From Candidatus Woesearchaeota archaeon UBA153 (GTDB lineage Archaea; Nanobdellota; Nanobdellia; Woesearchaeales; UBA525), in assembly GCA_002503705.1 (NCBI GenBank), contig DASH01000042.1, positions 1 through 25,049 on the forward strand: a stretch of DNA of 25,049 nt. Reading direction: 5' to 3'. Positions 14,431-21,800 of this stretch are shown in pieces. Each line of letters begins with the position of its first letter. Position 1 is the stretch's first letter. Under the pieces are notes generated by a model. The model worked only from the letters and a program-made list of their open reading frames with translations. It had not been told where the DNA came from and did not search any database. Both the position numbers and the translations under genes were made by a program.

Positions 14431-15243
14431 CTACTTCGCTTTCGCCAACGGCTTCATCTCTTTCCAGGCGAGCTGGAAGAGCGAGCTCAGCGCGGCGGAG
14501 AAGAACGGCGTGTTGATCCAGATGCCGACGTCGTACGTCGGGTGGACTTGGCTGTCGTCCATCAGCATGAACATGACTTCCTCGCCGTCCACGATGGTGA
14601 AGCGCGCGGTCACGTTCTTCATGTCGCGCACTTCCGCGAAATCAGCGAGCGATTCGGCAGCCGCCTTGTTCTTCACGTTCAGCGGCGCGGCAATCAGAAT
14701 CTTCACGCCTCGTTCCGCCGCCTTCTTCAGCATGCGGCCGTGCGTGTCCATCTTGCGCGGCAGACCATCGGCCGTCGTAACGATGACGATAGATTCCTCG
14801 GCGCTCTTGAACATCAAGTCGAGCTGGTTGTACGCGTTCGCGCGGCCTTTCAGCGCGCCGGTCAGCTCGGTCGGGTCGACCAAGTCAACGCCTTTCGTGT
14901 GCAAGAGCTTGAGTTCGTCGATGATGTCTGTCTTCTTCAGTTCGTCGAGCGCCTTTGACTGCTTCTCCGCCTCGACAGTGATATTCTTCTTCACGCGTTC
15001 GAGGACCTCTTCGGGCGGCACGGCGATGTACTTGATCGGCTTGCCGATCTTCATCACGATGAAGCCCTTCTTTTCGAGGCTTTCGAGAACGTCATAGGAA
15101 CGCGAGCGGGGCACGTTCGCGATGTCGCTGAGCTCGCCGGCGGTGCTGACGCCCCGGCTGAGGAGCGCGGTCCAGATCTTCGCTTCGTAGCTGTTGAGGC
15201 CGAAATCCTTGATTTTCTTGAGGAACTCGCTTTGCACAATCAT
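14431..15243 (-). CDS. TrmB-family transcriptional regulator
   Basis: A 270-residue protein. Residues about 10-75 are the TrmB-type winged helix (GLNSYEAKIWTALL, ELSDIANVPRSRSYDVLESLEKKGFI). A short coiled coil (about 78-115) comes next, and the rest resembles the phospholipase-D-like C-terminal domain found in many TrmB proteins (SIVIVTTADGL, RMLKKAAERGVKILIAAP, then TARFTIVDGEEVMFMLMDD). TrmB proteins control sugar transport and central metabolism in archaea by binding operators near promoters. The ATG follows an AGGTGACC ribosome-binding site and a TATA box at 15286-15294. An 8-bp inverted repeat upstream of that box (15313-15320 with 15338-15345) could be its own operator. Ligand unknown. 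It faces the origin region. Confidence 0.88.
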   Translation of the reverse strand: MIVQSEFLKKIKDFGLNSYEAKIWTALLSRGVSTAGELSDIANVPRSRSYDVLESLEKKGFIVMKIGKPIKYIAVPPEEVLERVKKNITVEAEKQSKALDELKKTDIIDELKLLHTKGVDLVDPTELTGALKGRANAYNQLDLMFKSAEESIVIVTTADGLPRKMDTHGRMLKKAAERGVKILIAAPLNVKNKAAAESLADFAEVRDMKNVTARFTIVDGEEVMFMLMDDSQVHPTYDVGIWINTPFFSAALSSLFQLAWKEMKPLAKAK

Positions 15244-15285
15244 GGTTTGGTCACCTGATGGCTGTAGGGTCGGGATGCCGGCCTG

Positions 15286-15294
15286 ATTTAAATA
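15286..15294 (-). promoter_or_regulatory. TATA box of the TrmB gene
   Basis: atttaaata, read on the minus strand as TATTTAAAT, 43-51 nt upstream of the ATG, leaving a short leader containing AGGTGACC. Confidence 0.5.
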
Positions 15295-15312
15295 CTTTTT
15301 CTTTTTTCACTA

Positions 15313-15345
15313 TTCAAGAGTAAAGACAATAACTCTTCTCTTGAA
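15313..15345. promoter_or_regulatory. 8-bp inverted repeat, possible operator
   Basis: TTCAAGAG (15313-15320) and CTCTTGAA (15338-15345) are perfect complements separated by 17 nt. They lie just upstream of the TrmB-gene TATA box and at the edge of the origin region. Autoregulation by TrmB is the simplest guess. Confidence 0.35.
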
Positions 15346-15362
15346 AACTATTTTTCACTCCT

Positions 15363-15383
15363 CCCCCTGGTTGCAGATGGAAA
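15363..15383 (-). promoter_or_regulatory. Degenerate Orc1-box-like site (ORB-E)
   Basis: On the minus strand this reads TTTCCATCTGCAACCAGGGGG. It matches the ORB frame (TTTCCA, AAC, then a G-tract), but the second half of the dyad is weak. It lies on the opposite side of the A+T block from the strong ORB at 15682. Confidence 0.35.
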
Positions 15384-15478
15384 TCATCGTCGAGAAAAAT
15401 CTTCCCGTGTTGTTCTTTGTTCGAAGATCTCGACGTCGTTTGCGTTTCCTATTTTTGTTTTCTGTTTTGCGTTCTTTC

Positions 15479-15529
15479 CTTTTCTGTTCATTTTTCTTTT
15501 TTATTCCTTCTTTTCTGTTCATTTTTCTT
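15479..15529 (+). repeat. 20-nt direct repeat pair in the origin
   Basis: cttttctgttcatttttctt occurs exactly at 15479-15498 and 15510-15529, 31 nt apart. A partial inverted relative (aagaaaaacgagaaaaacagaaa) lies at about 15579-15601 beyond the A+T block. Confidence 0.75.
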
Positions 15530-15531
15530 CA

Positions 15532-15575
15532 CCATATATATTAACTATATAGAAAGTTAATAGTTAGTTAAGTTA
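15532..15575. other. A+T block, candidate duplex unwinding element
   Basis: Starts with ccatatatattaactatat and continues with repeated GTTA steps. It includes a 7-bp inverted repeat, ATTAACT (15540-15546) with AGTTAAT (15555-15561). It marks the switch from a T/C-rich to an A/G-rich top strand and is the most easily melted part of the gap. Confidence 0.5.
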
Positions 15576-15681
15576 AGAGAAGAAAAACGAGAAAAACAGA
15601 AAGAACGCAGAAGACAAACGGAAGATTTTGAGACGACAAAAAGAAAAAAATAAAGAACCCTCACCCACCTCCATCCTCGAG

Positions 15682-15702
15682 TTCCACAGGAAACGAAGGG
15701 GT
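15682..15702 (+). promoter_or_regulatory. Orc1 origin recognition box (ORB-C)
   Basis: TTCCACAGGAAACGAAGGGG, followed by T. It agrees with the archaeal ORB pattern (TTCCA dyad, AAACNAA, G-tract) at nearly every position. The 13-base core is identical to the site upstream of mcm. Confidence 0.7.
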
Positions 15703-15770
15703 GTTTCCCATTCTTGAAAATAACAATTCTTACCTCGATTCTTCCCTCTCTCCTTTCCTCCATAAGAAAC

Positions 15771-15778
15771 TTTAAATA
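15771..15778 (+). promoter_or_regulatory. TATA box of cdc6
   Basis: tttaaata lies 28-35 nt before the ATG at 15806. An ORB-like site lies between this box and the start codon, so Orc1 bound there should hinder its own transcription. Confidence 0.6.
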
Positions 15779-15781
15779 ACC

Positions 15782-15800
15782 CTCACTTCCTCTGGAAACT
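15782..15800 (-). promoter_or_regulatory. Orc1-box-like site in the cdc6 leader (ORB-D)
   Basis: On the minus strand: TTTCCAGAGGAAGTGAGGG, a good dyad plus a short G-tract. It is inverted relative to ORB-C, so the two face each other across about 80 nt. It ends a few bases before the cdc6 ATG. Confidence 0.5.
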
Positions 15801-15805
15801 TCCTG

Positions 15806-17008
15806 ATGGCGCGACTCACAAGTTTCTTCGAAGAGTTCCTCGAACGCGGCTCGATCTTCGCGAACAAGAAAGTCCTCCAGAGCAACTACATCCCTGACGA
15901 GATCGAGCACCGCGACGAGCAGATTGAAGCGATCGCGAACATCCTCGCGCCCGCCCTCCGCCTGGAACGGCCGAGCAACCTTTTCATCTACGGCAAGACC
16001 GGCACGGGCAAGACCCTCGCGGCGAGATACACGGCAGAGAAGATGGTCGGCGTGGCGAAAGAGCGCGGCATCAACCTCCAAATCTTCTACATCAACTGCA
16101 AACTGAAAAAGATCGCGGACACGGAGTACCGGCTCATCGCGGAGCTCGCGCGCCACCTCGGAAAGGCCATCCCCCCGACCGGCCTGCCGACAGACGAAGT
16201 CTACACTATCTTCTACCAAGCGCTCGACGCGAGACGACAAGTCGTCATCTTCATCCTCGACGAGGTGGACCAGCTCGTCAAGAAAGCAGGGGATGAGATC
16301 ATCTACAACCTCACTCGGATCAACAGCGAGTTGAAGCAGAGCCAAGTGGCGATCATCGGCATCAGCAACGACCTCACCTTCTGCAACGACCTCGACCCGA
16401 GAGTCAAGAGCAGCCTCTCCGAAGAAGAGCTCGTCTTCCCCCCGTACAACGCCCTCCAAATCCAGACCATCTTGAAGAAACGGTGCGGCCTCGCGTTCAA
16501 AGAGACCGTCCTGGACGAAGGGGTCATCCCGAAATGCGCCGCGTACGCCGCGCGCGAGCACGGGGACGCTCGAAGGGCCTTGGAGCTCGTCCGCGTGGCG
16601 GGAGAGCTCGCGGAACGCGCCGGTGAACAAACAATCCTTTTGAAGCACTTGGATGAGGCGGAAGAGAAGATCGAACGCGACCGCTTCCTCGACGTGGTCC
16701 AACACCAGCCGAAACAGTTCCAAGCGACGCTCTACGCGGTCATCGCGGTCGCGCAGAGCGCGAAAGGCCCGGTCTTCACCGGCGAGATTTACGACACCTA
16801 CAAGGATTTAGCCGGCAAGCTCGGGCTGCGGCCGCTCACGCAACGCCGCGTCAGCGACATCATCGCGGAACTGGACATGCTCGGCCTCATCAACGCGAAA
16901 GTCATCAGCAAGGGGCGTTTCGGCCGGACGCGCGAGATCGCGTTGAACATGCCGAAACAGCTCATCCCGAAGATCACGAACATTTTGAAGGAAGACTTAG
17001 GGGTTTAA
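15806..17008 (+). CDS. cdc6: Orc1/Cdc6 replication initiator
   Basis: A 400-residue AAA+ initiator that marks archaeal origins by binding ORB sites and helps load MCM. Seen: Walker A GKTGTGKT (63-70), Walker B LDEVDQL with D152/E153, sensor 1 N188 in GISND, and sensor 2 GDARRAL (253-259). The C-terminal winged helix spans about 305-395 (LTQRRVSDIIAELDMLGLI, then KGRFGRTREIAL). Length is typical. The ATG lies just after a TATA box and an ORB-like site, which suggests autorepression. DP1 and DP2 follow on the same strand, separated by a palindromic element. Only one cdc6 paralogue is present in this window. Confidence 0.96.
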   Translation: MARLTSFFEEFLERGSIFANKKVLQSNYIPDEIEHRDEQIEAIANILAPALRLERPSNLFIYGKTGTGKTLAARYTAEKMVGVAKERGINLQIFYINCKLKKIADTEYRLIAELARHLGKAIPPTGLPTDEVYTIFYQALDARRQVVIFILDEVDQLVKKAGDEIIYNLTRINSELKQSQVAIIGISNDLTFCNDLDPRVKSSLSEEELVFPPYNALQIQTILKKRCGLAFKETVLDEGVIPKCAAYAAREHGDARRALELVRVAGELAERAGEQTILLKHLDEAEEKIERDRFLDVVQHQPKQFQATLYAVIAVAQSAKGPVFTGEIYDTYKDLAGKLGLRPLTQRRVSDIIAELDMLGLINAKVISKGRFGRTREIALNMPKQLIPKITNILKEDLGV

Positions 17009-17020
17009 ACTCATAATGGC

Positions 17021-17132
17021 GGGGTGTTGCGGGGCATTGCCCTCCCTCCGGTCCGGGCGCCCCCCGTGCGCTCGCAACCGTGACGCTGCGGCGTCACACT
17101 CGCGCCCGGCAACAGACCCAAGGCAACACCCC
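17021..17132 (-). ncRNA. Structured intergenic element, copy 3 (E2)
   Basis: Read on the minus strand: a 10-bp closing stem GGGGTGTTGC/GCAACACCCC (17123-17132 with 17021-17030), a CTT bulge (17120-17122), then GGG pairing with CCC. The interior is nearly identical to copy 1 (GGGCGC stem, GAGT/GGTTGCGA loop, GTGACGC/GCGTCAC hairpin, then CCGGAGGGAGG). The ends match copy 2. The hairpin loop differs from copy 1 (cgca instead of ctcga). It sits between cdc6 and the DP1 gene. The remaining part of the gap, 17133-17236, holds only a weak ttaaac promoter-like sequence before DP1. Confidence 0.5.
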
Positions 17133-17236
17133 CGACGTTGACGAGCGGGGAGGCAGATTCAAAGCGTTAAACCAATTCGGAGCCAGTCCCGGCGACTGCG
17201 CGCGGAGCGATACAGCCGAGGGCGAGGCGAGACCTC

Positions 17237-18820
17237 ATGACAGACCAAGGTCGGGAAGAGCGGGAGAAGAAGATCCTCGAGTTCTTAGAGAAAGGAATCC
17301 TGCTCAGCCCGGACGTCGCGGATGACCTCGACGCGATGGAGACGCCGGAAAGCGGCGACGTCATGGTCGTGGACCGGGAGAACAAAGCGTTCCTCGACCG
17401 CGGCGTGGATTGGCAGCGGTTCGACGAGGCGAAAGTCCGTGAGGAGAAGACTGGCGACGGCCGCGAATACGCGAAGATGGCCGAGTTGGCCAAAGAAGGA
17501 GAGCTGGACAAGGAGCGTCGCGGCCTAAAGATTATCAGGAACTACACGAAGAAGAGCAAGAAGTACACGTACGAGGACTTCGTCAGCCACTTCCTCCAAC
17601 GCTTCAAAGCGCTCTCCGCGATCCTCCGCCAGCGGCAAGAGCTCGCCGGCGCGACCGCATTGTCGAGAGTCGTGAAGCTGCCGCCGCGCGAACGCGCCAG
17701 CGTTATCGGCATGGTGAAGGAGAAGGCGACAACGAAGCACGGGAACACCATCATCACCATCGAGGACCAGACGGGCGAGCTGAAACTCCTCGTCACGACG
17801 AAGAAGCCCGAGCTCGCGGCGGCGGCCCGCGACGTCGTCTTCGACGAGGTGCTCGGCGCCGCCGGCGTGTTGGGCGACGGCATCCTCTTCGTGGACGCGC
17901 TGTACACGCCCGACATTCCCATGACGCACGAGACGAAGAAAGCGCCGAAAGAGGAGTACTTGGCTGTCATCGGCGACCCGCAGATCGGCAGCAAAGAGTT
18001 CCTCAAGAAGGACTTCGAGAAGATGCTCTCCTGGTTGAACGGCCAGACGGGGAGTGAGGAGCAGCGGCGCATCGCCAGCCTCGTCACCTACGTCGTCGTC
18101 AACGGCGACCTCGTCGAAGGCGTCGGCGTCTATCCAGGCCAGGAGAACGACCTTGAGATCAAGGATATCAAGGAGCAGTACGCGGCCTTCGCCGCCTACT
18201 TGCGTCGTATCCCGAGTCAGATCCAGATTATCATCATCCCAGGCAACCACGACGCGGGGCGCATCGCCGAACCGCAACCCGCCATCTACAAGGACTACGC
18301 TCCTGACTTGTACGCGATGGAGAACGTGACGTTGCTCAGCAGCCCGAGCACGCTCATGGTGGCCGTCGACCTCGCCGCCGGCTTTCCCGGCCTGGAACTC
18401 CTCCTCTACCACGGGTACAGCCTGCCGTACTACGCGGACAACGTCCCGTCCATCCGTGAGCGCGGCGGCCAGAAACGGTCAGAACTCATCATGAAGTTCC
18501 TCCTGCAACGCCGCCACCTCGCGCCGAGCCACACGAGCAACACGTACGTTCCAGACCCGGAAGAGGACCCGTTGACGATTGAACGCGTCCCCGACCTCTT
18601 CATCACCGGTCACATTCATCGCGTCGCGAGCGCCTCGTACCGCGGCGTCACCATGGTGAACGCGAGCACGTGGGGCGATATCACGGAAGACCAGGAGAAG
18701 CGCGGTCTCGAACCGCAACCCGCCAGGCTCCCGCTCATCAACTTGCAGACGCGAGACGTGAAGATCATCAACTTCTACTCTGGAACTGGCAAGGCGCAGC
18801 AGCGAGGGGTGAAACCATGA
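17237..18820 (+). CDS. polB: DNA polymerase D small subunit DP1 (exonuclease subunit)
   Basis: A 527-residue small subunit of family D polymerase. After a helical N-terminus comes an OB fold (about 138-225, VIGMVKEKATTKHGNTIITIED) and a calcineurin-like phosphoesterase domain (241-510). The domain shows GDLVEGVGVYPGQE (290-303), PGNHD (335-339), YHGYS (391-395), GHIHR (458-462) and MVNASTW. DP1 supplies the 3'-5' proofreading nuclease and holds DP2. Motif I, which is D-x-H in Mre11-type nucleases, reads GDPQIGS here, so the metal-binding His is Gln249 while Asp247 is kept. Proofreading may be weakened or use a different ligand. The DP2 ATG overlaps this stop codon by four bases. The symbol polB is used for DP1 in several archaea. 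Confidence 0.95.
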   Translation: MTDQGREEREKKILEFLEKGILLSPDVADDLDAMETPESGDVMVVDRENKAFLDRGVDWQRFDEAKVREEKTGDGREYAKMAELAKEGELDKERRGLKIIRNYTKKSKKYTYEDFVSHFLQRFKALSAILRQRQELAGATALSRVVKLPPRERASVIGMVKEKATTKHGNTIITIEDQTGELKLLVTTKKPELAAAARDVVFDEVLGAAGVLGDGILFVDALYTPDIPMTHETKKAPKEEYLAVIGDPQIGSKEFLKKDFEKMLSWLNGQTGSEEQRRIASLVTYVVVNGDLVEGVGVYPGQENDLEIKDIKEQYAAFAAYLRRIPSQIQIIIIPGNHDAGRIAEPQPAIYKDYAPDLYAMENVTLLSSPSTLMVAVDLAAGFPGLELLLYHGYSLPYYADNVPSIRERGGQKRSELIMKFLLQRRHLAPSHTSNTYVPDPEEDPLTIERVPDLFITGHIHRVASASYRGVTMVNASTWGDITEDQEKRGLEPQPARLPLINLQTRDVKIINFYSGTGKAQQRGVKP

Positions 18821-21800
18821 GCTCTCTGACGCCGAGCCCCGCGCCGAACGCCCCCTTGGCGAACCCCTCACCCCTCGCCTCTCCTCCGGAGAGGAAAGAG
18901 AGCACTTTTCCTGAGTGTTCACCCGCCATGGCGGCGTACTTCACCAAGCTCCAAAAAGGGGTGGATGAGGCCCACGCGATCGCGCAACGCGCCCGCGCGC
19001 TCGGTTTCGACCCTGATGTCAAGGTCGAGGTCGAGCTCGCGTCCAACCTCGCCGAGCGTGTCATCGGTCTCATCAGCATCGTGGCGCCGCAAGTCAAAGG
19101 GAGCGGCGTCGTCGAACGCATCCTCGAGCTGGAGGCGCAGTACGGCAAGCTCGACTGGCGCGTCGCCTTCCAGATAGCCTTAGAGGTCGCTCAGCAGAAG
19201 TACTGCTCGTTCGCGACGCAGGTCGAGGCGATCGAGGTCGGCATCAGGATGGGGTTCGCGTACGTCACCGTCGGCGTCGTCAGCTCGCCGTTGGAAGGGT
19301 TCACCAAGCTTGAGTTGAAGAAGCGGAACGACGGGAAGGGGGAGTACTTCTCACTCTGGTACGCCGGCCCCATCCGGAACGCGGGCGGCACGGCGGCGGC
19401 GGTCAGCGTCTTAATCGCGGACTACGTCAGGGTCCGCCTCGGCTTCGCCACGTACGACCCGACGGAACAGGAGATTCGACGGTGCCACGCCGAACTCGAG
19501 GATTATCACACGTTCGTCACGAACTTGCAATACACGCCGAGCGTCGAAGAGACGGAGTTCCTCCTTGAACACTTGCCTATCGAGATTGACGGCGACGAGA
19601 GCGAGGATCGGGAAGTCAGCAATATCAACCTGAAAGACTTGCCGCGCATCAAGGCGAACAAGCTGCGGAGCGGGTATTGCCTCCTCCACAGCAGCTGCAT
19701 CCCCCTCAAGGCGCCGAAGTTGTGGGCGAAACTGGAGAAGTGGGGGAAAGAGTTCGCTCTGGAGCACTGGAGCTTCCTGAAAGAGTTCGTCGCCTTGCAG
19801 AAGCGGATGAAGGCGAAGGGCAAGACGGAAGCGAGCGCGGGGTTGAAGCCAGACTATACGTACATCCACGACCTCGTCGCCGGCCGTCCGGTCTTCGGCC
19901 ACCCTCTCCGCCCGGGTGGTTGGCGCCTTCGTTATGGCCGCAGTCGCGCTTCAGGATACTCGGGCCAAGCGGTCCACCCGGCCTCCATGGCGGTCCTGCT
20001 CGGCTTCCTCGCGACCGGCACCCAGTTGAAAGTCGAACGCCCCGGCAAGGCGGCCGCGTTCACGCCCTGCGACACGCTCGAAGGCCCGGTCGTCAAGCTG
20101 CGCGACGGGAGCGTCAAGCGGGTCAAGACTGAAGAGGAGGCGCGCAAGCTCTCACCCAACGTCTCAGAAATCCTCTACTTGGGCGACGTCCTCGTGAATT
20201 ACGGCGACTTCTTCGACCGGGCGCACCCCCTCGTCCCCGTCGGCTACTGCCCGGAATGGTGGGCGGCAGAACTCGAGAAGGCCGCCATGGAGCTCAACGC
20301 CATCCTCGACCTTGAGAAGCTCCACGTCCTGACTGGCGTTGAGAAGGAGCGTCTTGAGTTGTACTTGAAAGAACCGTTGAAGAACACCCCTTCCTTCTCT
20401 GAATCGGCGCGGATCGCGAAGGCGACGAAAACACCATTGCACCCGAACCACTCGCTCTACTGGCGCCTCCTCACGAAAGAGGACCTCACCGCGCTCCTGA
20501 AAGCGTTGCGTCGCTCGACGCGTGAAGAAGGCCGGCTCGTCCTCCCGTTCAACGCGCTCAACCCCGACGCTGCCGCGGCGAAACACGCGTTGGAGACGCT
20601 CGCCGTCGACCACTCGCTCGTCGAGCAGGAACATATCGTTTTGGAGCGAGAACACGTCCGTCAACTCCTCTTCCCGCTCGGCCTGGACGAGACGACGCGC
20701 GAACGCTTCCCCGCCGCCATCGACGAGCTCTTCGTCGTGCTTGGCGCGCAGGGCGCGGAGACCAACACCTTAGACTTCATCAACACGCAGTCGCCAGTCG
20801 CGCTGCGAGACACGTCAGGCACGTTCATCGGCTCGCGCATGGGGCGGCCGGAGAAGGCGAAGATGCGCAAGATGACGGGGAGTCCGCACACGCTCTTCCC
20901 GATCGGCGAGGAAGGCGGCAGGCTGCGCAGCTTCCAATCAGCCCTTGAAGCGGGCAAGGTGACGAGCGCGTTCCCCGTCTGCTACTGTCCAGTCTGCAAG
21001 CGCGAAACCCCCTTCTTCCGCTGTGAAGGATGCGGAGGCATGACGGCACGGCTCAAGCACTGCCCGACGTGCGGCATCGTGAAGGAGTGTCCGCACGACG
21101 CCGTGCCGAGCACCGTCCGCGCCATCGAGATCAAGCGCGTCTTCAACGACTGCCTGAAAATCTTGAACACGACGATCTACCCGGACCTCATCAAGGGGGT
21201 TCGCGGCACGTCGAACCACGAGCACATCCCCGAACACATGCTGAAAGGCATCCTGCGCGCCAAGCACGAGCTCGCGGTGAACAAGGACGGCACGATACGG
21301 TACGACGCTTCCGAGATCACGCTGACGCACTTCAAGCCGAAAGAGGTCTCCGCGAGCGTGGAGAAGCTCCGCAGTCTCGGGTACGACGTGGACGTCCGCG
21401 GCGACCCTTTGATGCACGAAGAGCAAGTCCTCGAGCTGAAGCCGCAAGACCTCGTCTTGCCGTGCTGCCCGGAGAACCCTGAAGAGCCGGCGGACAAAAT
21501 CTTCCTGCGCGCCGCCGCCTTCGTGGATGAGTTGTTAGAGAAGGTCTACCAACAGCCCGCGTTCTTCCACGCGAAGAGCAGGGATGATCTGATTGGGCAG
21601 CTCATGATTGGCCTGGCGCCGCACACCTCCGCCGGAATCCTCGGCCGGATCGTCGGGTTCTCGAAGACGCAAGGGTTCATGGCGCACCCGTACTTCCACG
21701 CCGCCATGAGACGTGACTGCGACGGGGATGAGGGCTGCTTCCTCCTCTTGATGGACGCGTTCCTGAACTTCTCCCGCAAGTACTTGCCCGAAAGTAGAGG

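Larger units (their letters stand above)
15296..15805. other. Probable replication origin (oriC) next to orc1/cdc6
   Basis: A gene-free, AT-rich stretch between the TrmB gene and cdc6 (non-coding gap 15244-15805, 562 nt). It holds a degenerate ORB-like site (15363-15383), 20-nt direct repeats, a pyrimidine-rich to purine-rich strand switch centred on an A+T block (15532-15575), a near-canonical ORB (15682-15702) and an oppositely oriented ORB in the cdc6 leader (15782-15800). Archaeal origins commonly lie directly upstream of cdc6 with inverted ORBs around an unwinding element. The call rests on this layout; I have not computed GC skew. Confidence 0.72.

Noticed and set aside
15479..15529. 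CRISPR-like repeat
   Set aside because: Only two 20-nt copies with a 11-nt gap, T-rich, in an origin; no array and no cas genes.
15557..16723. 388-residue open frame antisense to cdc6
   Set aside because: A mirror of the cdc6 codons (rich in Arg, Asp, Val and Leu), no family likeness, and no promoter or ribosome-binding site.
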